64,000 bases of DNA. Source: Kaistia adipata DSM 17808. GTDB lineage: Bacteria > Pseudomonadota > Alphaproteobacteria > Rhizobiales > Kaistiaceae. The position numbers were made by a program, and so were the translations under genes. This document shows, piece after piece, positions 8,346 through 16,878 of this stretch. Below the pieces are notes generated by a model. That model was not told where the DNA came from. It saw only the letters and a program-made list of their open reading frames with translations, and did not search any database. The stretch spans positions 124,001-188,000 of the forward strand of contig NZ_AUHO01000006.1 in assembly GCF_000423225.1 (NCBI RefSeq), in the 5' to 3' direction. How positions within the stretch are numbered: the stretch's first letter is position 1; each line of letters opens with the position of its first letter.

Positions 8346-9134
8346 GTGACGACGGAAGCAACCCATCAGCCGCGCCACGGCGCCCTCTATCCGAGCCTTG
8401 CCGGCAGCACGGTGCTGGTCACCGGCGGCGGCAGCGGGATCGGCGAGGAAATCGTCCGCCAGTTCGCGCGCCAGGGCTCGAAGGTCGGCTTCATCGACAT
8501 CATCGAGGAGCCCTCCAAGGCGCTGGTCGCAGAACTCGAGGCCGAGGGGCGCGTGGTCCGTTTCGAGCGGGCGGACCTGACCGACATCGACGCGACGCGC
8601 GCCGCGATCGAGCGGATCCGGGAGGCGCTCGGCCCGGTCGAGATGCTGATCAACAACGCCGCGCATGACCAGCGCGCGACGATCGACGAGATCACCCCGG
8701 AATTCTGGGACTCGCGCCAGGCCGTGAACCTGAAGCACCAGTTCTTCTGCGCCCAGGCCGTCTACAAGGACATGGTGGCCAAGGGCGGCGGCTCGATCGT
8801 CAATGTCGGTTCCTTCGCCTATGTCGCCGGCGTGGAGGGGCTGACGCCCTATCTCGCCGCGAAATCCGGCGTCATCGGCCTGACGCGCGGCCTGGCGCGC
8901 GAACTCGGCGTGCACGGCATCCGGGTCAATTGCGTGATGCCGGGCTGGATCATGACGCAGCGCCAGCTCGATCTCTGGGTGACGCCCGAGGTGGAACAGG
9001 CGATCTATGCGCGGCAATGCCTGAAGCGGAAGATCTATCCGGCCGACATCGCGCGGGTGATCCTGTTCTTCGCTTCCGATGAATCCGGCGCCTGCACCAA
9101 TCAGAGCTATGTCGCCGATGGCGGCTGGACCTGA
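8346..9134 (+). CDS. SDR-family oxidoreductase, probable sugar or sugar-acid dehydrogenase
   Basis: A 262-residue classical short-chain dehydrogenase: cofactor motif TGGGSGIGEE, structural NNAA, catalytic Ser in NVGSFAYV, and YLAAK (Tyr-x-x-x-Lys). An Asp at the end of the second strand (GFIDI) suggests NAD(H). The start is GTG 8346 with AAAAGG 8 bp upstream; an upstream GTG at 8289 would overlap the permease. It is last in the importer operon before the LacI gene, so it probably oxidises the imported substrate or feeds the otn pathway. Confidence 0.82.
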   Translation: MTTEATHQPRHGALYPSLAGSTVLVTGGGSGIGEEIVRQFARQGSKVGFIDIIEEPSKALVAELEAEGRVVRFERADLTDIDATRAAIERIREALGPVEMLINNAAHDQRATIDEITPEFWDSRQAVNLKHQFFCAQAVYKDMVAKGGGSIVNVGSFAYVAGVEGLTPYLAAKSGVIGLTRGLARELGVHGIRVNCVMPGWIMTQRQLDLWVTPEVEQAIYARQCLKRKIYPADIARVILFFASDESGACTNQSYVADGGWT

Positions 9135-9232
9135 GCGCGGCGCCGATCGCGGGACATGCGGACGCGGCGATCCATGCTATTGAGCCGGGTCCGCAATCGA
9201 CGGGCGGGTTCAAGGCTGGAAGCGTCGCATTC

Positions 9233-10237
9233 ATGATCGTGAAGAGCACCTACACGCTGGCGGATGTCGCCAGCCGTGCCCAAGTCAGCGAGATCACCGT
9301 TTCACGCGTCCTGCGCAACAAGGCGTCGGTGGCCGAAAAGACGCGCGAGCGCGTGCTCGCCGTTGTCCGGGAGATGGGCTACGTGCCGAATCGGATCGCC
9401 GGCACGCTGGCTTCCTCCGGGTCAAACCTGATCGGCGTGGTGCTGCCTTCGCTGTCCAATGTGGTGTTTCCGGACGTGCTCCGGGGCATCCACGAGTCGC
9501 TCGCGACCTCCGGCTACCAGCCCGTCATCGGCGTTACCGACTATGACCTCGACGCGGAGGAGCGGCTCGTCGCGTCGCTGCTTTCCTGGCAGCCGGCGGC
9601 GATGATTCTGTCGGGGCTGCACCACACCGACTACACCGTCGAAATGCTCAAGCGGTCCGGCGTGCGGATCGCCGAGGTCATGGACATCGACTCGCCGCCG
9701 CTCGACATCGCCATCGGCATGTCGCACCGGCAGGCCGGCGTCGACACGGCGCGGCATCTTTATCAGCGCGGCTATCGCCGGTTCGGCTATGTCGGCCATG
9801 GCCGGCAGCGCGATCTGCGCGCGGCCCGGCGCCATGAGGGCTTCCGGCAGGGCCTGATCGAGTTCGGGCTGTCGCTGGTCGGCGAAGTCTTCTCGGATGG
9901 GCCAAGCTCGACCCTTGCGGGGCGCGAGCTGCTGGAGCGGCTGCTGCGCGAGCATCCGGATCTCGACGCGGTCGTGTTCTCCAACGACGACATGGCGGTG
10001 GGCGGCATTTTTCACTGCTTCGCGGCGGGGATCCGGCCGCGCGAGGACCTGGCCCTGTTCGGCTTCAACGGCCTCGACATCGGCCAGGCGCTGCCGCAGC
10101 CGCTGTCGACCATCCGGTCGCACCGCTTCCTGATCGGCAAGCTGGCGGCGGAGATGATCCTGGAACCGCCTTCCCATCCCGGAAGCCCCACCATCCGCGA
10201 TACCGGCTACGAGATCATCGAGGGCGCGACGGCCTGA
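9233..10237 (+). CDS. LacI-family transcriptional regulator
   Basis: A 334-residue LacI/GalR protein. The N-terminal helix-turn-helix and hinge run from TLADVASRAQVSEITVSRVL to GYVPNRIAGTLASS, followed by a periplasmic-binding-like effector domain. It lies about 100 bp after the SDR gene. The three AGCGCT-centred operators (1750, 1784, 4487) are of the kind this family binds and flank its cluster, so it is the likely regulator of otnC-otnK, ltnD-otnI and the importer. Confidence 0.9.
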   Translation: MIVKSTYTLADVASRAQVSEITVSRVLRNKASVAEKTRERVLAVVREMGYVPNRIAGTLASSGSNLIGVVLPSLSNVVFPDVLRGIHESLATSGYQPVIGVTDYDLDAEERLVASLLSWQPAAMILSGLHHTDYTVEMLKRSGVRIAEVMDIDSPPLDIAIGMSHRQAGVDTARHLYQRGYRRFGYVGHGRQRDLRAARRHEGFRQGLIEFGLSLVGEVFSDGPSSTLAGRELLERLLREHPDLDAVVFSNDDMAVGGIFHCFAAGIRPREDLALFGFNGLDIGQALPQPLSTIRSHRFLIGKLAAEMILEPPSHPGSPTIRDTGYEIIEGATA

Positions 10238-10246
10238 GCGCCGCCC

Positions 10247-10510
10247 TCACTGCTTGACGATCGACGTGATCTTGTCGTCCGCCCCAAGCACGATGTCATA
10301 CTGGACATAGCGGGTGCCGTCGTCGCAGGTGACGCGGACGACCCGGCGCTCGGGCGTCGAGACCTTGGTGTTGACGGCCATGTGGCTGACGCGGTCGCAC
10401 CAATGGCCGGCGTTGCGGATGGCGCGGCCTGCCTGGCGCTCCAGCATGGTGGCGCTGGCCGAAAGGGGAACCATCACGACGGCGAGTGCCGACAGCGCTA
10501 TGATCTTCAT
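10247..10510 (-). CDS. Small exported protein of unknown function
   Basis: 87 residues with a signal peptide (MKIIALSALAVVMVPLSASA, cleavage near residues 20-22). The mature part has two cysteines, one in HWCDRV and one in VTCDDGTRYVQYDI, so one disulfide is possible. It is convergent with the LacI gene, 9 bp between stops. No family recognised; similar short periplasmic proteins are common in Hyphomicrobiales. Confidence 0.7.
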   Translation of the reverse strand: MKIIALSALAVVMVPLSASATMLERQAGRAIRNAGHWCDRVSHMAVNTKVSTPERRVVRVTCDDGTRYVQYDIVLGADDKITSIVKQ

Positions 10511-10703
10511 GGATCTGGTTCCTCGGCTTCCGGCCTCGCGGATCGCGCGTCTTACGCAAAGGGAAGAATAGCACGCCGTGGCTCGTCGGCCAGTCGCATC
10601 GCGTGCATCTGGGTGCAAGGGGCCCGCGCGATCTGGAACTTCGAGCAACTTAATGGTGTGGTTGCCTTGGTAATGATCCGATTGGCGATTCGCCGGGGGT
10701 GGG

Positions 10704-11789
10704 GTGGACATCTCGAAGCTCATGCACGTCGACCGTGCGATCTGGCTTTCCGGACTGCGAACCGCCGCGGCCGGCGGCCTGACCATGATCGTCGCCGAGG
10801 CGCTGGCCCTGCCGCAGGGCTACTGGGCCGTCATCTCGGCTGTCATCATCATCCAGAACCGGATCGGCGCCTCGTTGCAGGCCGCGGCGAGCCGCGTCGC
10901 GGGGACGCTGGCGGGTGGCGTGGTCGGCTTCGCCGTTGCCATGGTGACGCCCTCGACCCCCCTGGGCTCGCTGGCCGGGCTGGTCGTCGCTGTCGGCGTG
11001 CTCGGCATGATGGCGGCCCGCTATCCCAGCCTGCGCGTCGCGCCGGTCACGGCGGCTATCCTGCTGGTCAGCGCGCCGTCGCATGTGGATGTCACGATCT
11101 CGGCGGCGCATCGCATGATCGAGATCCTGATCGGCTGCGGCATCGGCGTGCTCGTCTCCCTGACGGTCGCGCCGGTGCGTTCCGACACCTGGATGCGCAC
11201 CCAGGCGGCGGAGATCCTGTCCGGCCTCGCGACATTGTTCGGATTCAGCTACAGCGGCAAGGACGATGGCCGGGATGCCGATATCGCCGCGGTGAATGCG
11301 ACGCTCGACGAGAACTTCCGCTCGTTCAGCTCGCTGACGCAGGAAATCGCGGAGGAGCGGGCGAGCCATATTTCGCATGGCGGCGTCGATCCGGAGCGGC
11401 TGCGGCATGATCTGCGCGGCCTGCGGACTTCGTCGACGCTTGTCTTTCGTCTTGCGCGCCTGACGCCGCCGCCTGTCATCGCCGATGCGCTGGCGCAGCC
11501 GGTCGCCGACATGCGCGACGCGGTGCGCGCGGCCCTGCTCGGCTTGGGCGCCAGCCTGACCGCGCGCGAGGCTCCGCCCGCGGGAGGCGCGCTCGAACAG
11601 GCCTTCAATGCGTTCGCCGCCGCCGCGCAGGGCGTCGAGGCCCGTGGCGTGACGCTGGATGCGTCGGTGATCGCCTATCTGAACAATCTGTCCTTCGCGC
11701 TGGAGCAACTCCAGCATTCAATCGCGCGTCTCGCCGACTGCGTATCCGACATGGCGGATACGGACGTTGGCGCGACGCGCCGTTTCTAG
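10704..11789 (+). CDS. FUSC-family membrane protein (aromatic-acid-exporter-like)
   Basis: 361 residues. The N-terminal half has about six closely spaced hydrophobic segments with the FUSC/ArAE signature (LPQGYWAVISAVIIIQ; AASRVAGTLAGGVVGF). The C-terminal half is soluble and helical. Such proteins export aromatic acids or other small organic compounds. The start is GTG after GGGGTGGGG. It is followed 21 bp later by the crcB pair on the same strand, perhaps as one transcript. Confidence 0.8.
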   Translation: MDISKLMHVDRAIWLSGLRTAAAGGLTMIVAEALALPQGYWAVISAVIIIQNRIGASLQAAASRVAGTLAGGVVGFAVAMVTPSTPLGSLAGLVVAVGVLGMMAARYPSLRVAPVTAAILLVSAPSHVDVTISAAHRMIEILIGCGIGVLVSLTVAPVRSDTWMRTQAAEILSGLATLFGFSYSGKDDGRDADIAAVNATLDENFRSFSSLTQEIAEERASHISHGGVDPERLRHDLRGLRTSSTLVFRLARLTPPPVIADALAQPVADMRDAVRAALLGLGASLTAREAPPAGGALEQAFNAFAAAAQGVEARGVTLDASVIAYLNNLSFALEQLQHSIARLADCVSDMADTDVGATRRF

Positions 11790-11810
11790 CCTGAACACGG
11801 GAGAGGTGGG

Positions 11811-12200
11811 ATGCAGCCATTGGATGTCATGTGGGTGGGCCTCGGGGGGGGCGCGGGGTCGTTGCTGCGCTGGTGGATCGGGCGCGTCGTCGGCGAGCGC
11901 TACCACGGCTCGTTTCCGCTGGGGACGTTCCTGATCAACATCACCGGCGCGTTCGTCATCGGCTATCTGTCCATCCTCTTCGGGGTGGATTGGCGGGATC
12001 GCTATGGGACCGTGCTGAACGCCGGTGTCCTGACCGGCATCCTCGGCGGCTACACGACCTTCAGCAGCATGCAGCTCGACGCCGCGAAGCTCGCCGGCGC
12101 CAATCGTCCCGGCCTGGCCGCAGGCTATCTGCTGGCATCCACCGTGGCCGGCCTGATCGCGGCCGCGCTCGGCGCCGGCCTCGCCTATCTGCAGCACTAA
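11811..12200 (+). CDS. crcB: Fluoride channel CrcB, first of a pair
   Basis: 129 residues with four membrane segments. CrcB/Fluc proteins are dimeric fluoride channels that keep cytosolic fluoride low. Visible family features: GGGAGSLLRWWIGR near the N terminus, the pore Asn in FLINITGAFVIG, and GGYTTFSSM in segment 3. The second crcB begins 12 bp after the stop, so the channel may be heterodimeric. I saw no crcB/fluoride riboswitch upstream. Confidence 0.92.
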   Translation: MQPLDVMWVGLGGGAGSLLRWWIGRVVGERYHGSFPLGTFLINITGAFVIGYLSILFGVDWRDRYGTVLNAGVLTGILGGYTTFSSMQLDAAKLAGANRPGLAAGYLLASTVAGLIAAALGAGLAYLQH

Positions 12201-12212
12201 GAGGACAACGAC

Positions 12213-12596
12213 ATGATCAACCTCGTCATCCTCGTTTTCGTCGGCGGCGCGATTGGCGCCATGGCCCGCGAATTCCTCATGCTCAGCGTTCCGAATCTCG
12301 CGGACGGGTTTCCGATGCCGATCCTGGTCGCGAACGTCGTGGCGTCGTTCCTGCTGGGACTGGTCACGGGGCTACACAATCGCCGGGCCGTCAGCGACGA
12401 CGTCAACACGATGGTCGGAACCGGCATCATGGGCGGCCTCTCGACTTTCTCGAGCTTCGCCTATGGCGCCTGGGTGCTGATGAACGGAGCGCCGGCCGGC
12501 GCGGCCGTCGCCATCCTCTATGTGCTGATCAGCCTGGTTTTGGGCTACTGCGCCGTCTTCGCCGGCCTGAAGCTGGGCGCGCGCGGCACCGCCTGA
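12213..12596 (+). CDS. crcB: Fluoride channel CrcB, second of a pair
   Basis: 127 residues, four membrane segments. It has GGAIGAMAREFLM, the pore Asn in LVANVVASFLLG, and GGLSTFSSFAYG. It diverges clearly from the first copy, as in genomes where two oppositely oriented subunits form one channel. The ribosome site is AAGAGGA. A strong terminator follows 28 bp later. Confidence 0.92.
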   Translation: MINLVILVFVGGAIGAMAREFLMLSVPNLADGFPMPILVANVVASFLLGLVTGLHNRRAVSDDVNTMVGTGIMGGLSTFSSFAYGAWVLMNGAPAGAAVAILYVLISLVLGYCAVFAGLKLGARGTA

Positions 12597-12624
12597 GATC
12601 CATCGACCGGCGTCCAGACATGCA

Positions 12625-12656
12625 AAAGGCGGCGGCGCTTTCGCGCCGCCGCCTTT
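12625..12656. terminator. Bidirectional terminator between crcB and the dehydrogenase gene
   Basis: A perfect 14-bp stem (AAAGGCGGCGGCGC, 12625-12638, with 12643-12656) and a four-base loop, flanked by T runs on both strands. It lies between convergent genes. Confidence 0.9.
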
Positions 12657-12693
12657 CTTGTCTCGGATCGATAGGCGGTTGGCCGCCTGTGCG

Positions 12694-13956
12694 TCAGTTC
12701 GCGAAATACTTCTGCGTGCCGTGTGCCTCGATCGCGCCGGCGAGACGCGACAGGGCGTGCACATAGGCGGCGCTGCGGACCGTGATGCCACGCTCCTTGG
12801 CGATCGACCAGATCGCGCGGCCTTCGCGGTCCATCGTGTCCTGCAGGCGCGAGCGCACCTCCTCGGCCGACCAGTAGTAGCCCTGGCGGTTCTGCACCCA
12901 CTCGAAGTAGGAGACCGTGACGCCGCCGGCATTGGCCAGGATGTCCGGAAGGACGGTGACGCCCTTCTTCTCGAGGATGGCGTCGGCCTCGGGGGTGATC
13001 GGGCCGTTGGCGAGCTCAAGCACGACGCGCGCCTTGATGTCGGCGGCGTTGTTCTTGTGGATCAGGTCCTCGAGGGCGGCCGGAACCAGGATCTCGCAAT
13101 CGACCGCGGTGATCGCGCTGGCGTCGATCGCCTTGATGCCGTCGCTGCCGGCGAGGCCGACGACCGAGCCGATCTTCTTCGAGGCGAGCAGTTTGGCGAC
13201 GTCGAGGCCGGCGTCGCAGTGGATCGCGCCCTTCGAGTCGGAGACGGCGACGATCTTGTAGCCGTCGGCGCCGAGCAGGCTGGCGATGTGCTGGCCGGCA
13301 TTGCCGAAGCCCTGGATCGCGACGCGCGCGCCCGGCGTCAGGCCGAGCTCGGCGGCGAGGTTCTTGACCAGGTAGTAGCCGCCGCGCGCCGTGGCGTCGT
13401 CGCGGCCGAGCGAGCCGCCGAGCGCGATCGGCTTGCCGGTGATCACGGCCGGGGTCGATTCACCGACGATCGACGAGTACTCGTCGGCCATCCAGCCCAT
13501 GATCATCGAATTGGTGTAGACGTCAGGCGCCGGGATGTCGCGATCCGGGCCGACGATCTTCGAGAAGGCCTGCATGTAGGCGCGCGACAGGCGCTCCAGC
13601 TCTGCCTTCGACAGCGCATGCGGGTCGACGCGGACCGCGCCCTTGCCGCCGCCATAGGGCAGGTTCATCACGGCGCACTTCATCGTCATCCAGAAGGCGA
13701 GGGTCTCGACTTCCTCGATGGTCGAATCCGGATGGAAACGGATACCGCCCTTGGTCGGGCCGCGCGTGTCGTCGTAGCGGCAGCGCCAGGCCATGAAGGA
13801 CTTCCGCGAGCCGTCGTCCATGCGGATCATCAGCCGCACCTTGGTGGTCTCTCGGGGGTATTTGAGTTTCTCGAGGACGTCGCCATCCATGTGCAGATGC
13901 GCTGCAGCCTCGTCGAGGCGCGTCAGGGCCTGGTCGAGCATGGTGACGTCGGACAT
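12694..13956 (-). CDS. Glu/Leu/Phe/Val-type amino acid dehydrogenase (probable glutamate dehydrogenase)
   Basis: About 420 residues, the usual length for NAD-type hexameric glutamate dehydrogenases. The glycine-rich substrate motif LPYGGGKGAVRVDP carries the catalytic lysine, DDTRGPTKGGIRFHP precedes it, DIPAPDVYTN follows, and the Rossmann motif is IQGFGNAGQHIAS. It interconverts glutamate and 2-oxoglutarate plus ammonium. Start MSDVTMLDQ at 13956 is chosen; an in-frame ATG ten codons upstream (13986) is also possible. A 6-4-6 palindrome lies about 110 bp upstream. Confidence 0.88.
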   Translation of the reverse strand: MSDVTMLDQALTRLDEAAAHLHMDGDVLEKLKYPRETTKVRLMIRMDDGSRKSFMAWRCRYDDTRGPTKGGIRFHPDSTIEEVETLAFWMTMKCAVMNLPYGGGKGAVRVDPHALSKAELERLSRAYMQAFSKIVGPDRDIPAPDVYTNSMIMGWMADEYSSIVGESTPAVITGKPIALGGSLGRDDATARGGYYLVKNLAAELGLTPGARVAIQGFGNAGQHIASLLGADGYKIVAVSDSKGAIHCDAGLDVAKLLASKKIGSVVGLAGSDGIKAIDASAITAVDCEILVPAALEDLIHKNNAADIKARVVLELANGPITPEADAILEKKGVTVLPDILANAGGVTVSYFEWVQNRQGYYWSAEEVRSRLQDTMDREGRAIWSIAKERGITVRSAAYVHALSRLAGAIEAHGTQKYFAN

Positions 13957-14062
13957 CCTTGCTTCACTCCGGTATGTTGGTTTCATGATTTTGCCCCCGG
14001 GACGGGTTGGTAGCCGGTTTATACGCCTCCTTTGGAATAGGGCAACAATGCTGACGAAATTT

Positions 14063-14078
14063 TTGGCATGATTGCCAA
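14063..14078. promoter_or_regulatory. Palindrome upstream of the dehydrogenase gene, candidate operator
   Basis: TTGGCA-TGAT-TGCCAA, a perfect 6-4-6 inverted repeat in the 156-bp gap between the epimerase-family gene and the dehydrogenase gene. It sits near the expected promoter of the latter. It does not have sigma-54 spacing. The binder is unknown. Confidence 0.45.
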
Positions 14079-14142
14079 GGAAATGTTCAATATTCTGCCC
14101 AATGTGCGGTCATTGTGTTCGCATGATGTGCGTTTGAGGCCG

Positions 14143-15021
14143 CTAGGGCAGTTCCAAGCCCAATTCTTGTGCCATGTCGTCGCGCGGAACGAATCCGATG
14201 AGGTCGCGGGCGCGGGACAGGTCCCAGGCGCTGCCGCGATTGCCTGAAACGGCGTTGACCACGATTCCGGGAGACGGCCAGGTGGTCGCGGCGGCGCGCA
14301 GCGCCGCTTCGACGACCCCGAGAAGGTCGCGGTTCGACAGCCACATGCCGCGGAACCAGGCCAGGTCGTGCCGCGCCGCCGCGTCGAGCGTGTCGAGGCG
14401 ACTGTTGGGCGTGCCGGAGGCGGAGATGCTCGACGGGTGGTTCTCGCCCGGCTGGCACCAGCCGATGCGCAGGCTGACCGCGGTCATGCCGTCCCGGGTC
14501 GCGAGGCTGCAGCAGAGCCGCTCGCCCATCAGCTTGGCGACCGCGTAGGGCGTGCTGTCGTTGCTGCCGGAATCGTTGCGCCAGCGCGTGCCGGGCAGCG
14601 GCGGCAGGGACTCGTTGAGCGAGCCCGGCGTCGTCGCGATATCCGTGTCCTTGTAGCCGCCCATGACGTGGTTCGAGGTGGCGAAGACGAAGCGGCGAAC
14701 GCCCGACTGCGCCGCGGCCCGGAAGAGCAGGGCGGTCATGTCGAAGGAGGCGGCCGAGTCGGTCCAGTCCGCCTCGGGGTAGGGGTTCTGCGCCGCGAGG
14801 TGGATGACCGCGTCGACCGATCCGATTGCGTCCAGCCAGCGGCGATCGTCCGCCTGACGCAGGTCTGCCTCGACGCAGGCGAGGCTCGCATGCCCAGGCG
14901 CCGGGATCGGTTCGAAGCGGCGGTCCAGCGCCACGAGCGCGTCGCACCAGGGCTCGGCGCCGAGGCCGGCGATCAGCTTGCGGGCGAGGTTTCCGTTGCC
15001 GCCGGTGATGGCAATGCGCAT
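14143..15021 (-). CDS. NAD-dependent epimerase/dehydratase family protein, uronate-dehydrogenase-like
   Basis: A 292-residue extended SDR. Cofactor motif TGGNGNLARKL is at residues 7-17, then HLAAQNP, the FATSNHVMGGY block resembling the SNH motif of uronate dehydrogenases, catalytic TPYAVAKLMGE (Tyr-x-x-x-Lys), and SLRIGWCQPGE. Uronate dehydrogenases oxidise galacturonate or glucuronate to aldarolactones. It lies 37 bp after the GntR gene on the same strand, so regulator and enzyme probably share a transcript and belong with the divergent sugar importer. Substrate is inferred. Confidence 0.75.
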   Translation of the reverse strand: MRIAITGGNGNLARKLIAGLGAEPWCDALVALDRRFEPIPAPGHASLACVEADLRQADDRRWLDAIGSVDAVIHLAAQNPYPEADWTDSAASFDMTALLFRAAAQSGVRRFVFATSNHVMGGYKDTDIATTPGSLNESLPPLPGTRWRNDSGSNDSTPYAVAKLMGERLCCSLATRDGMTAVSLRIGWCQPGENHPSSISASGTPNSRLDTLDAAARHDLAWFRGMWLSNRDLLGVVEAALRAAATTWPSPGIVVNAVSGNRGSAWDLSRARDLIGFVPRDDMAQELGLELP

Positions 15022-15058
15022 GGGAACTGTCCGATTTTCTGGAGAATGGGGAGAGGCG

Positions 15059-15787
15059 CTACATCCGTCCGCCATCGCGCGCGAGATTGGAGGCGATGCG
15101 GTCGCGAATGACGAAGATATGCGCCGTGACCGCCTTCTCGGCGGCGGCGAGATCGCCCTGCCGGATGGCGTCGATGATGGCGCGATGATCGGAATTGACC
15201 TGCAGCGCCGCTTCCAGCTCGCGGAAATAGTGCACTCGCATGATGTGCAGGTGGACGTGCAGGTTGCGGTAGAGCTCGAGCAGGCGCTGATTGCCGCCCG
15301 CGCCGACGATGGCGAGGTGGAAGGCGCGGTCCCACTCCACGAAATTGTCGTAGTCCGTGTAGACGTCGCCCGATGTGCAGCGCTCCATCTCGGCATAGGC
15401 GTGTTCGAGCGTGTCGGCGAGCGCGCCGTTGCGGCCCTCGCGGATCGCCTGGCGGATGCTGTAGAGCTCCGTCGCCTCGCGGATCTCGAAGATCTCGCGC
15501 ATGTCGGCCATCGTTAGTTCGCGCACGAAGCAGCCGCGTCGCGCCCGGATCTCGACCAAGCCCTCGCTGGCGAGCCGCTTCATCGCGTCGATCACCGGCG
15601 TGCGGCTGACGCCGAGCTCGGCCGCGACCGTATCGATTGGAATCTGCTGCCCCGTCTCGAGCTCGCGCCGCAGGATGCGCTTGCGAATGGCCTCGTAGGT
15701 CTGCTCGGCCAGGTCGGAATGCTTTAGCGGCTCGAAGCCGGCAGAAGCCGACGCGCCGCGCGGAGAGCTGGATCTATCCCTGGACAC
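15059..15787 (-). CDS. GntR-family transcriptional regulator (FadR/FCD subfamily)
   Basis: 242 residues. The winged helix spans about residues 25-95 (LAEQTYEAIRKRIL, VAAELGVSRTPVIDAMKRLA, GLVEIRARRGCFV). The C-terminal FCD-type helical domain contains FEIREATELYSIRQAI and a run of His/Asp residues (FHLAIV, SDHRAII) that normally bind a metal and organic-acid effector. Divergent from the second importer with a palindrome between them, so it probably represses both directions until a sugar acid binds. Confidence 0.88.
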   Translation of the reverse strand: MSRDRSSSPRGASASAGFEPLKHSDLAEQTYEAIRKRILRRELETGQQIPIDTVAAELGVSRTPVIDAMKRLASEGLVEIRARRGCFVRELTMADMREIFEIREATELYSIRQAIREGRNGALADTLEHAYAEMERCTSGDVYTDYDNFVEWDRAFHLAIVGAGGNQRLLELYRNLHVHLHIMRVHYFRELEAALQVNSDHRAIIDAIRQGDLAAAEKAVTAHIFVIRDRIASNLARDGGRM

Positions 15788-15819
15788 GTGGAGCCTGCAT
15801 CACTGTTTGGAACATCTCT

Positions 15820-15836
15820 TGACATGTAACATGTGA
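15820..15836. promoter_or_regulatory. Candidate GntR operator between regulator and importer
   Basis: TGACATGTAACATGTGA, an almost perfect 17-bp palindrome (one mismatched pair plus the centre) 33 bp from the GntR start and about 80 bp before the permease gene. Size and position fit a FadR-type operator acting on both divergent promoters. Confidence 0.65.
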
Positions 15837-15915
15837 AATTTTACCGATCAACAAACATGGTCGTCGCCGTTCGCCAGCGGGGCCAGGCAAGTGGAGGAAG
15901 GGCGGGAGGACATGC

Positions 15916-16878
15916 ATGCTGGCCCTTACGGCTGAGGATCGGGGCGCCTTGCTGCGCAAGGCCGTGGTGGTGCTGGTACCGCTGGTGGTGGCGCTCGCGC
16001 TGCTCGCCGTCATGCAGTGGCAGGCACCCAACTTCTTCCGTCCCAACAATCTGATCAACATCCTCGTGCAGACGTCGTCGCTCGGCGTGATGGCGATCGG
16101 CATGTGCATCGTCATGATCGGCGGCGGCATCGACCTGTCGATCCCGGCCAACATGGCGTTCTCTGCCGTGATCGGTGCGCTCGCCATGCGCTGGGGCGTT
16201 CCCGTCGGAATCGCCGTGATGCTGCTGACAGGGGCGGGGATTGGCCTCTTCAACGGCGTCGCCGTGGCGATCTTCGGCATGACGCCCTTCGTCGTCACGC
16301 TCGCCACCATGACCGTCGTCGGCGGCGCCACGGTCTGGATCACCAATTCGCAGAGCATTTCGGATTTTCCGGAGATCTTCTTCGACATCATGCTGGCGCG
16401 GCCTGGCGGTATTCCGGTCTCGGTCATCATCCTGCTCGTCGTCGCGGTCATCGCCTCGATGGTGATGTCGTCGACCGTGTTCGGGCGCTGGCTCTACGCG
16501 GTCGGGCTCAACCCGAAGGCGGCCCGGGTGGCGCGGGTGCCGCTCGAGCGCGTGCTGCTGCTCACCTATGTGATCTCCGGCCTGCTCGCCGGCCTCGCCG
16601 CCGCCATGCTGACGGCGCGTCTTGGCTCGGCTTCCGCCAATCTTGGCAATGACGGCGTCGTGCTCGATATCGTCAGCGCCTGCGTCGTCGGCGGCATTTC
16701 GATCTATGGCGGCTCCGGCCGGCCGATCGGCGCCGTACTTGGCGCGCTGTTCATCATCCTGATCGGCAACAGCCTGAACCAGCTCGGCGTCTCCTATTTC
16801 ATGAACCTCGTCGTCAAGGGCGTGGCGATCGTCGCCTTCATCTGCCTCGACCGGATCACCGCGGGGCGTGCACGATGA
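15916..16878 (+). CDS. Sugar ABC transporter permease, second importer, subunit 1
   Basis: A 320-residue CUT2 permease with multiple membrane spans. The family block GMCIVMIGGGIDLSIPANMA and C-terminal GGISIYGGSGRPIGAV are present. GGAGG lies 8 bp before ATG 15916. The 3' end overlaps the ATPase start by 4 bp (ATGA), so the two are translationally coupled. With the other permease at 18383 it probably forms a heterodimeric pore. Confidence 0.88.
   Translation: MLALTAEDRGALLRKAVVVLVPLVVALALLAVMQWQAPNFFRPNNLINILVQTSSLGVMAIGMCIVMIGGGIDLSIPANMAFSAVIGALAMRWGVPVGIAVMLLTGAGIGLFNGVAVAIFGMTPFVVTLATMTVVGGATVWITNSQSISDFPEIFFDIMLARPGGIPVSVIILLVVAVIASMVMSSTVFGRWLYAVGLNPKAARVARVPLERVLLLTYVISGLLAGLAAAMLTARLGSASANLGNDGVVLDIVSACVVGGISIYGGSGRPIGAVLGALFIILIGNSLNQLGVSYFMNLVVKGVAIVAFICLDRITAGRAR

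Noticed and set aside
10490-10503. A further match to the LacI-type operator (GACAGCGCTAT)
   Set aside because: It lies inside the first codons of the small exported protein and is explained by its Ile-Ala-Leu-Ser codons; no promoter is expected there for the sugar regulon.
10640-11810. Possible fluoride riboswitch upstream of the FUSC-crcB genes
   Set aside because: The conserved pseudoknot blocks of the crcB motif were not found by eye.
14063-14078. Sigma-54 promoter reading of TTGGCATGATTGCC
   Set aside because: The distance between the GG and GC elements is too short for a -24/-12 promoter.
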